Under the pieces are notes generated by a model that made no database searches, had not been told where the DNA came from, and was given only the letters and a program-made list of their open reading frames with translations. From the IMG/VR virus record IMGVR_UViG_3300025707_000006, positions 1 through 64,000 of that record: 64,000 nt of DNA; one strand, given 5' to 3'. Of the stretch, positions 56,595 through 64,000 are shown in pieces. The position numbers and the translations under genes are program-made. Numbering within the stretch: position 1 is the first letter of the stretch; each line of letters opens with the position of its first letter. Source of the stretch: a virus.

Positions 56595-59330
56595 TCATTC
56601 TAACAAGGTACTAATACTTCGTCCTTCATAGACTACATCATACCCTCCTTCTTGCACCTTAATCCACTCGGCAAGATCTTTTGCAATCTCTTCAGTTAGT
56701 TCCTCTACACAAAAAGTAGGAAGAACGGGGGTTTTCTGAACGGGTTCTTCTACGACCTTCTTTTTAACTATGTTATCGGGGTTTACTCCATAGTCTACAT
56801 AAAGTTGTTCTGTCTGCCTTTTGATCTTGGCGATGAATTCCTCTGTGTAATCACATTTAATATTGCTAGATCCACAGTGCATACAAACGGTTGGGCTAGG
56901 ATCACGAGGTGTTTTCCCATCACAACCTACCTCTTTGCACTTGTAAGGTGCATTGATGATCTTATCTCCAGCCTCTCCTGCAATCACATCTTTCACATCA
57001 AAAGGCACTGTCCAATCTTTACCCAGCTCAACATCGACAAGTAAAGGCACACGCCACCCTAAACGCTTAATGACTTTGTTGCGAGTCATTAATTCAGAAA
57101 TGATGTCAATCGCTTCTTTCAAGATTGATTTGTGAATCTCAAAAACGATTTCGTCATGTACTGTTAAGACCATCATCAGTTTGTCTTGCCAGCCACGCTT
57201 CTTAGTCTCTTGATAGATGAAGCTCATCGCCAACTTAGTCACATCAGCACTTGTACCTTGAACTGGTCCATTCACTGCCTTACGCTCATCTTTGGACTTG
57301 AACCTAAAGTCATCAGATTTGATGTCGGGTAAAGGCTGAACACGACCCATTCCTGTCTTTACATAACCATGTTTACGACCAAAATTGTGTTGCTTAGACC
57401 ACCATTTAGTCAACTCACTATAAGTTGCTGTAAACTTCTTAAACTTCTCGTCTGCTTCTTCCGAAGTGCAACCAATAGTACGCTGAACAGCTTTACCTGT
57501 ACCCCCATAGGATAGAGCAAAGTTGCACCCCTTACCATTGCCCCTCAACGCTTTCCAATCATCACGCTTCTTAGCTCCCTCACCATAAAATGCAACTGCT
57601 GTGATTGTATGTAAGTCTCCAATCTTGTCCGACCCACAACCAGTACAGTTTGAAGGTGGTGCTTTAGCGAATCCATCCTCTTGGAATTCTTGTGGGTAAG
57701 CTGTGCCACATTCAGAACATTCAAAGAAAGCCTTGATCCATTTAGGCTCAAGACTAAGATTGGTTACTAACCGAAGCTCTACACCTGCATAGTCAATGGC
57801 CGCTAACCACCAATCATCATCTCGTACAGACACACATGAACGCATCTTAGAAATCGCTTCGGGTTTGTTTGGATCATAGGTAGCAGGTATGCCTTGAAAG
57901 GGTACACGACACCCTCCATCTTTGACCTTCCAAGGCTTGCTATTCGTCTTACAGGAAAAACGACCTGTGTCAGCGGCGAACTGATCAAACTTAGGTTTAA
58001 GCGTACCATCTGGTCCAACATCTTCTACAAATGGAATGAGATACTGACCCATTGCCTTCCCAAGCTCTCGAAAGGTCTTAACCTTAGCCATAAAAGGAAA
58101 GTCTTCAGCCGCATTTTTAATCACATCTTCAAGAATGTCCTTAGAAGTCACGACCTGACCCGACTTTTCACTCGCCTTAAGCCCTGGTACACTCAACTCT
58201 CTAAATAACAGACCGAGCTTTTGAGGAGATAAAATGTCATAGGTTAATGGAAACTCAATCTCTTCTGTACCTACACTCTTACCGAGAACCGTTACAGCCT
58301 TAGTAACAAAACCCTTTTCATCGGGATAAAGTCGGAGTGCTTCTTTACGAGCTTCATCAACACGAGTTTTATAACTCATGCCTTCTACTTCCATGTGATT
58401 AAACTTATTCTCTCCTTTAAGAGCACCCTTAAGGACACGCACATAGTTAGGGGTGATGTCTCTCCCTAAAATATCTTTCGCACCGTTGTAAACTTCAATC
58501 AAAGAGTCAAACCATAGCTTCTGACCTTGCTGACTATATTTCAATGCAGTATCTCGATCTATGTAAACACGATTTCTGTGCATCCACCGAGTCGCAAGTA
58601 AACACATACGCTCTAAAACATACATCGAGTTAGTGTGTTCTTTAGCTTCACTGTACTTCTTATACAAAACTTCCCACAGCCCAAGCGTACACATTGCATC
58701 ACTAGCGGCATACCAAACACAGGGTTCCCAGCTCACATCAAGTTTAGAGTAGTTTTTGTCGGGAGCATCGGGCATGAGGTCTGATAACTCAATCATCTCA
58801 CGATCAAGGTGAACATTGGTTAAATGCTTTAGTCCTCGACCACCTTTTTCACGAGGGTTCAAGAGATACTGAATGATGTAAGTGTCATGCCACTTGAAGG
58901 AGTCCCATCGAGCTTCACCGAGTCCTTTTTTATACTCGTTAAACTCCAAGAACTCTTGATCAAAACCTGCGTTATGGAAGATAGGTTGTGCTTCTACTCT
59001 TGGGTCAAGTAATCGCTCTAGTGCAGGATACATTAAACGCCAAGGAATGTTATGCTCAACACCTTCTTGATGACCAACAGGGAAATAATAGCCTTTATCT
59101 TTGTGTGCTGAGAGGCATACACCCACAATCGTATCTCTCGTGCGACCATTAAACACACGATTATCAAGACCTGTTGTCTCAAGGTCAAGCCCATAGGCAA
59201 CGCTGTTAATACACTCGTCAATGCACTCATCAAGGTTCTCTTTCGTACCTAAGATCAGTTCGGTGTCTTTCATCCACAACTTGGGTTTGATATTTGGTCG
59301 TCTTAATGATTCAAGCATATCTGCAAACAT
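56595..59330 (-). CDS. polA: Family A DNA polymerase with zinc-ribbon insertions
   Basis: 911 residues. The 3'-5' exonuclease starts at GLDLETTGL (47-55). Polymerase motif A is AAIDYAGVELRLV, motif B RGNGKGCNFALSYGGTG, motif C LTVHDEIVFEI. Between motifs A and B lies a four-Cys ribbon (CSECGTAYP ... CTGCGSDKIG), and a second (CKEVGCDG ... CMHCGSSNIKC) follows motif C. Motif A has Ala-Gly where most enzymes have Ser-Gln. It is the replicative polymerase. The ATG at 59330 follows AAGGAGG; the GTG three codons earlier is less likely. Confidence 0.93.
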   Translation of the reverse strand: MFADMLESLRRPNIKPKLWMKDTELILGTKENLDECIDECINSVAYGLDLETTGLDNRVFNGRTRDTIVGVCLSAHKDKGYYFPVGHQEGVEHNIPWRLMYPALERLLDPRVEAQPIFHNAGFDQEFLEFNEYKKGLGEARWDSFKWHDTYIIQYLLNPREKGGRGLKHLTNVHLDREMIELSDLMPDAPDKNYSKLDVSWEPCVWYAASDAMCTLGLWEVLYKKYSEAKEHTNSMYVLERMCLLATRWMHRNRVYIDRDTALKYSQQGQKLWFDSLIEVYNGAKDILGRDITPNYVRVLKGALKGENKFNHMEVEGMSYKTRVDEARKEALRLYPDEKGFVTKAVTVLGKSVGTEEIEFPLTYDILSPQKLGLLFRELSVPGLKASEKSGQVVTSKDILEDVIKNAAEDFPFMAKVKTFRELGKAMGQYLIPFVEDVGPDGTLKPKFDQFAADTGRFSCKTNSKPWKVKDGGCRVPFQGIPATYDPNKPEAISKMRSCVSVRDDDWWLAAIDYAGVELRLVTNLSLEPKWIKAFFECSECGTAYPQEFQEDGFAKAPPSNCTGCGSDKIGDLHTITAVAFYGEGAKKRDDWKALRGNGKGCNFALSYGGTGKAVQRTIGCTSEEADEKFKKFTATYSELTKWWSKQHNFGRKHGYVKTGMGRVQPLPDIKSDDFRFKSKDERKAVNGPVQGTSADVTKLAMSFIYQETKKRGWQDKLMMVLTVHDEIVFEIHKSILKEAIDIISELMTRNKVIKRLGWRVPLLVDVELGKDWTVPFDVKDVIAGEAGDKIINAPYKCKEVGCDGKTPRDPSPTVCMHCGSSNIKCDYTEEFIAKIKRQTEQLYVDYGVNPDNIVKKKVVEEPVQKTPVLPTFCVEELTEEIAKDLAEWIKVQEGGYDVVYEGRSISTLLE

Positions 59331-59390
59331 TGGTTGCACCTCCTTATAAGTATCGCTCTCTCCCTCCTATTATATGAGAGACACACAAAG

Positions 59391-59407
59391 CGTAACCCCT
59401 TATCTAT
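59391..59407 (+). promoter_or_regulatory. Class II promoter, gene 59466
   Basis: CGTAACCCCTTATCTAT, the consensus, 58 bases before the ATG. The leader ends CTCCTCAAGGAGAACCAA. Confidence 0.65.
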
Positions 59408-59465
59408 AGAATAGTGTAAGAGGTTCAGAATCATCACGAACCCCACACTCCTCAAGGAGAACCAA

Positions 59466-59807
59466 ATGACAGCCAAGAAGATCAAAACCAAGAAGGTCAA
59501 CACCCTCCGCCATCAGCCCGATGAGCACACCGTCCTCGCTTACACTCCCTTTGAGGATGGGTGTGATGAAGGGTGGTACGAGCCTGTCGGTAATGTGCGA
59601 AAGTTTGACGCACACTACTCAGCGACCCCACTCTGCCTTGAGGAAGATCCTCGTAGGATGACTCAGAGGAAGCAGTTCAAGACACGCAAGCTCGCTTGTG
59701 AGTGGCTTCTCAAAGTCCGAAATCTCTCTTATTGGGATGAGCGTGATGCCGTCCTTGGAGAGTACGGAATGGATTCTGACGAGTTCCGTCAAATCGACAG
59801 CCCATGA
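59466..59807 (+). CDS. Small hypothetical protein, class II
   Basis: 113 residues, mixed charge. MTAKKIKTKKVNTLRHQPDE is a basic start; GCDEGWYEPVGNVRKFDAHY and LACEWLLKVRNLSYWDERDA follow. No membrane span. Not recognised. Strong AAGGAGAACCAA. Confidence 0.5.
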   Translation: MTAKKIKTKKVNTLRHQPDEHTVLAYTPFEDGCDEGWYEPVGNVRKFDAHYSATPLCLEEDPRRMTQRKQFKTRKLACEWLLKVRNLSYWDERDAVLGEYGMDSDEFRQIDSP

Positions 59808-59817
59808 AAAGATGGGG

Positions 59818-59834
59818 CGTAACCCCTTAAGTAT
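59818..59834 (+). promoter_or_regulatory. Class II promoter, gene 59880
   Basis: CGTAACCCCTTAAGTAT, two mismatches to the consensus, followed by the leader TCATCAACCAAAACTCTCTT. Confidence 0.6.
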
Positions 59835-59879
59835 ACCCTTATGTCATCAACCAAAACTCTCTTGGAAGGAGAACCTAAT

Positions 59880-60272
59880 ATGACTATCGCATCAATCCTC
59901 AAAACACCAACTACTCGTGTAGTCCTCAGTTCGGCTTTCAGCAATCGTATGCTAGCCGAGAACGCTCTTGTCCACAAGATCGACCTTGATGTCGATCAAG
60001 CTAAGGCTATCATCTCTCTCGCAGAGATGGCAAGCAACATCACCTTCGAGAACGCTATCAATCCACGCCACGAGTCCACTGTGGCTCTCGCTCAAGGACT
60101 TACCAAGTCCGAGTGTGTCGGTGGCAATGTGAGTCTCAACGATGGTGATGTGGTGGTCATCATTCAGCCCTCAGCATCGAGTCGAAACGACACCGAGTTC
60201 GAGGTCGAACACTTTAACGAGTGTATCTTCCAAGTCCTTCAATGTCTACCCCTCTCAATGCTCCAGAGTTAA
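59880..60272 (+). CDS. Small hypothetical protein, class II
   Basis: 130 residues from the ATG at 59880 (GAAGGAGAACCTAAT); the frame is open further upstream through the leader. RVVLSSAFSNRMLAENALVH, then GNVSLNDGDVVVIIQPSASS. A G-D-V-V-V-I-I-Q-P-S strand resembles a class of small phage beta proteins, but I cannot name it. Not recognised otherwise. Confidence 0.5.
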   Translation: MTIASILKTPTTRVVLSSAFSNRMLAENALVHKIDLDVDQAKAIISLAEMASNITFENAINPRHESTVALAQGLTKSECVGGNVSLNDGDVVVIIQPSASSRNDTEFEVEHFNECIFQVLQCLPLSMLQS

Positions 60273-60283
60273 AGGGAGGGTGT

Positions 60284-60511
60284 ATGTTGATCTACACAGA
60301 TGTGGATCAGTGTGGCTTATTCGGAGCTAAATACTTTGGTCTTAACGAGATGCTTGTCTGCTCTGCTGATGCTCTCTTACGCTCCAAAGGTGGCGATGGA
60401 TACGACAAAGAACACCGAGACTTTCTTGAGCCACTAGGTTCACAAACCTTAGTCCTCCAGCGTACTGAACAATGTAGTCCAGGTTGGTGGGAACTTATCA
60501 AAACACTTTAA
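60284..60511 (+). CDS. Small hypothetical protein
   Basis: 75 residues from the ATG at 60284 (AGGGAGGGTGT). MLIYTDVDQCGLFGAKYFGL, then DYDKEHRDFLEPL-like acidic helix. An earlier in-frame ATG (60242) lies inside the preceding gene and has no ribosome site. Not recognised. Confidence 0.4.
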   Translation: MLIYTDVDQCGLFGAKYFGLNEMLVCSADALLRSKGGDGYDKEHRDFLEPLGSQTLVLQRTEQCSPGWWELIKTL

Positions 60512-60526
60512 AAAAGGAGAATGGAT

Positions 60527-60718
60527 ATGCCTTATAAACGAATGGAAAATGGAGAACGAGTATGGGTCGAAGTCGGTGGTCGTTATAACAACGAAGTCAC
60601 CTATCACAGCCGACCCCCAGCACCCGCCCCTATGCCTGTCTTTCGGGTTCGTGAGAACATCGACTACAACACAGGTAAGACAACACGAGAGATCGTAATC
60701 GTAGAAGATAAAGAATAG
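60527..60718 (+). CDS. Small hypothetical protein
   Basis: 63 residues from the ATG at 60527, seven bases after AAGGAG. MPYKRMENGERVWVEVGGRY, a Pro-rich turn (RPPAPAPMPVFRVR) and an acidic end. Not recognised. Confidence 0.45.
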   Translation: MPYKRMENGERVWVEVGGRYNNEVTYHSRPPAPAPMPVFRVRENIDYNTGKTTREIVIVEDKE

Positions 60719-60750
60719 CCTGTCAGCAACCACTCTGAAAGGATACCTCT

Positions 60751-61074
60751 ATGTTAAATTCAAGAACCCTTAAAGTTAATACGATGCAAGATCGTAGTTT
60801 TAACGAGCTACTGGGTGAGTTTACTCTACACTGCCGAGATCTACTCGAAGAATATAACTTCAACAGAGTAGATGTATCAACTCTCATACCACCATACCAA
60901 GTACATGACGGTGGTTATGTTGAGTTTACTGTCGCAGATCATTTCGATCAAGTTAAGTTTGAGCGTATCCAAGATGAGATTGCTCGAAAACTACACCTAA
61001 CAGCTCAAAAGATAAAACTAGGTGGGTGCTACTTTATAGGAAAGACTTACACACTACGAGTGTTTGCTCACTAA
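60751..61074 (+). CDS. Small hypothetical protein
   Basis: 107 residues, alpha/beta, not recognised. FNELLGEFTLHCRDLLEEYN, then KLHLTAQKIKLGGCYFIGKT. A GAAAGGATACCTCT site precedes the ATG. It belongs to the run of small genes after 59466. Confidence 0.45.
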   Translation: MLNSRTLKVNTMQDRSFNELLGEFTLHCRDLLEEYNFNRVDVSTLIPPYQVHDGGYVEFTVADHFDQVKFERIQDEIARKLHLTAQKIKLGGCYFIGKTYTLRVFAH

Positions 61075-61103
61075 CACTCCACATCTCTTGAAAGGAGAAC
61101 AAA

Positions 61104-61253
61104 ATGGACACAATCAAAGACTTAAAGGCACTAAGGTTGAGTGATAATGAGAACCATAATAGTGGCTTGTCTTTGCTTCGTGTGTTTAAACACACAAACC
61201 TAAAGTATATTTTAATCTTTGTGCATGGGCAAGGCAGAACAAATAAGAGTTAG
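61104..61253 (+). CDS. 49-residue peptide
   Basis: MDTIKDLKALRLSDNENHNS, then LLRVFKHTNLKYILIFVHGQ. Excellent GAAAGGAGAACAAA before the ATG. The gene contains the perfect 16-bp palindrome at 61180. Not recognised; its ribosome site and position in the run of small genes support it. Confidence 0.45.
   Translation: MDTIKDLKALRLSDNENHNSGLSLLRVFKHTNLKYILIFVHGQGRTNKS
61180..61195. repeat. Perfect 16-bp palindrome GTGTGTTTAAACACAC
   Basis: Eight-base self-complementary arms with no spacer, inside the 49-residue peptide gene. It contains GTTTAAAC. It could be a dimeric protein-binding site or chance. Confidence 0.4.
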
Positions 61254-61318
61254 AAGTCTCATTCGTTTGCTTCATGTAGTATGGTATAGTATCTCCATCT
61301 AAACAAAGGAGATTAACT

Positions 61319-62407
61319 ATGTCTGAACTATACTTTAAATACGCCCTGTATGGACTTGCAAGCCTCTTTCTTGTATCGGTGGGGGGTAATGCTTGGACTG
61401 TCTATAAAATGCAACGAATGGACGCTACAATACAAGATCAGATTGCAGGTGTTCTTAGTGAGAACGCTACAAAGATAACCAATATGAATGAGACTTTAGG
61501 TACTGTGAAATCTCAGATGGTTGATCGTGCCACGCTTGAACAAAGAGCAAAAGAAATCATTAGTGGACTTGACCAAAAGACCCAAGACGCTATAGGGAAG
61601 TATACTTCTGAAACGGGAGCAAAAGTAGACTCAATCAGCAAACGCTTTGTTAGAATGGAAGCAAGACTCGATCAAGGGATCTCTCGCATAGGTAAAAAAG
61701 TAGATCGCCAAAGAAAAACCCCTCCACCACCTAAAAGCTGGAAAGGTGTGAGTGGACAAGATCAAACCCGATGTGCAGACCACCCAGAGAGATGTGAAAC
61801 ATTTGAGTTTAGCTGGCACTCACCTTTCTCTCTAAAAGGTAGACCCATATATACTTTCTCAAGTAGAAATATATGGGAAGGAAAAGGGAGTCTCGATCTC
61901 AACTTAGCATTTAAGGTGGTGGCGATCACTTATGGTGAGGACCAATCCAAACTCGGTTCGGGTGCAGTTCAAAATCAAGGTATGCACATTTATGGTGGGT
62001 ACTTTGATGAACAAGGAGAGTTTGTGGAGATAGAGGGTCTTGAGAGTAAACTCATGAAAGGAGATAAAAACTTAGATCCTAGACTGATTTATGTCCCAAA
62101 GGTTGATGCACCTATTGGGCGTTTAGGGTTAAGTTTGTTTGAACCAAGTTTACTTGTAGGCTCAACATATCAAGCTGGAGATTTTGGTCTGTCTATTGGA
62201 GGTAGCTTTTTGAATCTCCGTAAAGGGGAGTATCGGTTAGGTGGGAACTTTGCCCTTACAGAATCTAATCAGTATCTAGGACTGATGGGAACATGGCATC
62301 CATATATAGCGGGTAAGAACCTCAACATCGCTCCTGGTCTTGGTTGGGTATTAGGTGCAGATGGTTCTAACACATGGTCGTTGGGAGTCCACTTTCAAGT
62401 TTGGTGA
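61319..62407 (+). CDS. Inner-membrane / coiled-coil / beta-domain envelope protein
   Basis: 362 residues. One N-terminal membrane helix (FKYALYGLASLFLVSVGGNA) is followed by a long coiled coil to about residue 130 (AGVLSENATKITNMNETLGT) and a Pro linker (RKTPPPPKSW). A 200-residue beta domain (LNLAFKVVAITYGED, FGLSIGGSFLNLRKGEYRLG) ends in SLGVHFQVW, an aromatic end typical of outer-membrane barrels. The layout would span the periplasm from inner to outer membrane, like a giant spanin. That function is inference; topology is read from sequence. Confidence 0.5.
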   Translation: MSELYFKYALYGLASLFLVSVGGNAWTVYKMQRMDATIQDQIAGVLSENATKITNMNETLGTVKSQMVDRATLEQRAKEIISGLDQKTQDAIGKYTSETGAKVDSISKRFVRMEARLDQGISRIGKKVDRQRKTPPPPKSWKGVSGQDQTRCADHPERCETFEFSWHSPFSLKGRPIYTFSSRNIWEGKGSLDLNLAFKVVAITYGEDQSKLGSGAVQNQGMHIYGGYFDEQGEFVEIEGLESKLMKGDKNLDPRLIYVPKVDAPIGRLGLSLFEPSLLVGSTYQAGDFGLSIGGSFLNLRKGEYRLGGNFALTESNQYLGLMGTWHPYIAGKNLNIAPGLGWVLGADGSNTWSLGVHFQVW

Positions 62408-62408
62408 G

Positions 62409-62783
62409 TTAAAGTCGGTAAAACTTTTTAAACCCTCTCCAATCTTTGGGGTGCATCTCACTAAACATACTTGGGATCTTAGAAATCAAGATCCATTCCC
62501 ATTCAGTATGCTCATGGTCTAAAACAGGTTCTATCTCTGTTTTACATACTCCGACATACATGGTGTAAATCCTGTCCTCAACATGATCGACTACCTTGTA
62601 TTGGTCGGGAGTTATACCAGTCTCTTCTTCAGTCTCCCTAAGAGCTGTCTGATAAGTCGTTTCATTTGGTTCGCCCTGTCCTCCTGGGAAGTCCCAATAA
62701 CTCGACCATTTATCATATTTATAATGTGTTCTTTTCATTATGAGGGTCTTATTACCGCATAATAGCATTATTCCAGCACCCAT
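62409..62783 (-). CDS. Nudix hydrolase
   Basis: 124 residues. The Nudix box is complete: GGQGEPNETTYQTALRETEEETGI (G-x5-E-x7-REUxEExGU, split here as GGQGEP and RETEEETG). MGAGIMLLCGNKTLIMKRTH and YWDFPGGQ are the usual flanking strands. It cleaves nucleoside diphosphates linked to another moiety, e.g. damaged or modified NTPs. AAAAGGAGAACCACT before the ATG. It ends two bases from the convergent envelope gene. Confidence 0.9.
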   Translation of the reverse strand: MGAGIMLLCGNKTLIMKRTHYKYDKWSSYWDFPGGQGEPNETTYQTALRETEEETGITPDQYKVVDHVEDRIYTMYVGVCKTEIEPVLDHEHTEWEWILISKIPSMFSEMHPKDWRGFKKFYRL

Positions 62784-62846
62784 AGTGGTTCTCCTTTTGT
62801 AATTTGTTTATTAGTACCTCTACTGTACTTATTAAAGGAGTATAAA

Positions 62847-62897
62847 ATGAAGCCGAACCAACAAGTAGCTTTGAGATTAGGGGCAACCCATGAGTGA
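62847..62897 (+). CDS. Leader peptide overlapping the holin start
   Basis: 16 codons, MKPNQQVALRLGATHE, with a strong TAAAGGAG ribosome site. Its TGA lies inside the first codons of the holin-like gene (ATG at 62890). Such an upstream frame could couple or throttle holin translation and so set lysis timing. Regulation is inference. Confidence 0.4.
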   Translation: MKPNQQVALRLGATHE

Positions 62898-63393
62898 TGG
62901 AAACATATCAGGCACTACACCATTACCTGAACACTGTCACTTTGTTGGCAGTGATAAGATAATCTGCTCGGACAACGATGGCGTTGATCGAGAATGTGAA
63001 TTTTTCGAGGGTGAATTAGGATGCAAGGTGACAGCACAACTTGTGGATGTAAACCCAACAGGTGCGGAGATGAAAGATGTCTTTATAGGTCATGCTTATC
63101 TTGTAGTGGTTGTCGCTATTTTGAGTTTAGCCTTAACTCAAATCATTAAACCTTTCATTTGGAAAACCTGCACCGAAAAGTCGGATGCTGTGATTAGACT
63201 ATTTGCGATACTCACGGGTGCGGGTATTGCCTACCATTTATCAAACCCACTTAAGATGATTGATGTCTATATGGGAGCAAGTGCGGGAGCTATCAATGCT
63301 TTCGTGATAAAAATGTTTAAAGCTAAAGTCAAGAAATCACTAGGTGTTGAATCAACACCAGACCCACAAGATAAGGAAAAAGAAGATGAATAA
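62890..63393 (+). CDS. Holin-like membrane protein 1
   Basis: 167 residues. A Cys-rich N-terminal region (C17, C26, C36, C45) is followed by two hydrophobic segments: HAYLVVVVAILSLALTQIIK and VIRLFAILTGAGIAYHLS, a third weaker segment and a basic/acidic tail. T-x-x-I-K-P-F and the R-L-F-A-x-x-x-G-A pattern match phage holin families. It is homologous to the gene at 63770. It should form lesions in the inner membrane. It overlaps the tag B gene by eight bases. Confidence 0.6.
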   Translation: MSDGNISGTTPLPEHCHFVGSDKIICSDNDGVDRECEFFEGELGCKVTAQLVDVNPTGAEMKDVFIGHAYLVVVVAILSLALTQIIKPFIWKTCTEKSDAVIRLFAILTGAGIAYHLSNPLKMIDVYMGASAGAINAFVIKMFKAKVKKSLGVESTPDPQDKEKEDE

Positions 63394-63742
63394 ATCAGTA
63401 CAACGAGTTGCTTCAAAATATATGGAAGCAAGATTATTTGGAATACTTAGTACTCCTGTTAGCAATCAGGAAATAAGAAGAGCAGTTAAAAGATTACAAT
63501 GGGCTTTCCCAAAAGGTGAATACAAAGTCATGTCCATTATGGGGCAAGACAGGAAGAAAGTGATTAGGACTACTACACCAGATGGTTTCTTGTCTGAGAT
63601 TACTGGTCTTGAAATGGACAAAAAAGGGAATCTATCTTATCGGGTCTTAACTGTGTCTAACCCTCATGGCAGAGACATTAAAGTTGATAGTTTAGACGAA
63701 GCGACAGATACTGTATATAGATTATTAAAGAATCACTTGTAA
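63386..63742 (+). CDS. Tag B protein between holin genes
   Basis: 118 residues from the ATG at 63386. MNKSVQRVASKYMEARLFGI is an N-terminal tag B. The body is alpha/beta (EIRRAVKRLQWAFPKGEYKV, later ITGLEMDKKGNLSYRV). It overlaps the first holin-like gene and precedes the second. Not recognised beyond the tag. Confidence 0.55.
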   Translation: MNKSVQRVASKYMEARLFGILSTPVSNQEIRRAVKRLQWAFPKGEYKVMSIMGQDRKKVIRTTTPDGFLSEITGLEMDKKGNLSYRVLTVSNPHGRDIKVDSLDEATDTVYRLLKNHL

Positions 63743-63769
63743 GGATGCTTTGAAAACCATAGGAGGCTT

Positions 63770-64000
63770 ATGAGTAACGAGACTAAAAAAACTGAAACGA
63801 CCGAGACTCTGATGGGACCGCCTGCTCCTAAAATAGAAAAATATGATCATATTGGTCATGTGTATCTTATAGTCGTGGCGGCTATTGTTAGTTATGCAGT
63901 CACTGAAATTGTAAAACCTTTCATCTTCAAAACCTGTGCAGAAAAATCTGAGGCTGTTATTCGCCTCTTTGCTGTTATTACAGGAGCGATTGTAGGGTAC
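63770..64000 (+). CDS. Holin-like membrane protein 2 (partial)
   Basis: The first 77 codons of a gene that runs off the right edge; AGGAGG precedes the ATG. After a Thr/Glu-rich start, HVYLIVVAAIVSYAVTEIVK, then PFIFKTCAEKSEAVIRLFAV, closely parallels holin-like protein 1, with the Cys-rich N-terminus replaced. Tandem holin paralogues may act as holin and antiholin or form mixed oligomers. Confidence 0.6.
   Translation, partial: MSNETKKTETTETLMGPPAPKIEKYDHIGHVYLIVVAAIVSYAVTEIVKPFIFKTCAEKSEAVIRLFAVITGAIVGY

Noticed and set aside
1-64000. tRNA, rRNA or integrase/attachment sites
   Set aside because: No cloverleaf, rRNA-like sequence, integrase or transposase gene was found on reading the gaps; a dedicated tRNA search was not possible.

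Overview
The window is an internal piece of a large tailed double-stranded DNA phage genome, AT-rich, densely packed, with no chromosomal housekeeping genes, rRNA or tRNA. Tail genes (tube, assembly chaperone, probable start of a tape measure), a phage-type replisome, two holin-like proteins and two transglycosylases support this. A lipoprotein, a signal-peptide outer-membrane-barrel candidate and an inner-membrane/coiled-coil/beta protein suggest a Gram-negative host. The host cannot be named from the sequence.

Layout. 1-2715 (-): tail genes. 2816-7487 (+): SNF2 helicase, probable helicase loader, DnaB-type helicase. 7487-17423 (+): an unusual enzyme island with four SPPY methyltransferase paralogues, two DUF2156/FemAB-like acyltransferase candidates, a three-part fusion (QueC-like PP-loop ATPase, GNAT-like middle, AspH-type 2-oxoglutarate/Fe(II) oxygenase) and an ABC-ATPase fused to a GNAT domain. 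I read it as a candidate DNA hypermodification system. 17819-39568 (mostly -): virion-like genes including an actin-like ATPase, a neck-protein candidate, two HExxH and one C39-type peptidase, a repeat protein and many proteins with one of two short shared tags. 39787-62407 (mixed strands): transglycosylases, thymidine kinase, a sigma-like protein, TOPRIM primase, more tag proteins, small accessory genes, a histone-H1-like peptide, a family A DNA polymerase with zinc-ribbon insertions and envelope proteins. 62409-64000: Nudix hydrolase and tandem holin-like genes around a tagged protein.

Two promoter-like sequence classes recur. Class I (gene-sense AATAGTTTATTTATA, variants with TGTAGTTTCTTTATA) precedes most tail, virion-like and tag genes and often overlaps the stop codon of the upstream gene. 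Class II (GTAACCCCTTATCTAT) precedes small accessory genes, a transglycosylase and the 48421 operon, followed by a similar leader. A sigma-region-2-like protein at 41867 is a candidate reader of one of them.

The two most novel signals are the 7.5-17.4 kb island, whose unrelated enzymes share a C-terminal YFGV tail, and the dispersed cassette family whose proteins begin MRRSASEIIRNLESRIARLE. That cassette has tandem fusions, a frameshifted relic, a conserved promoter-leader and, at one locus, duplicated 3' ends of the neighbouring actin-like gene.
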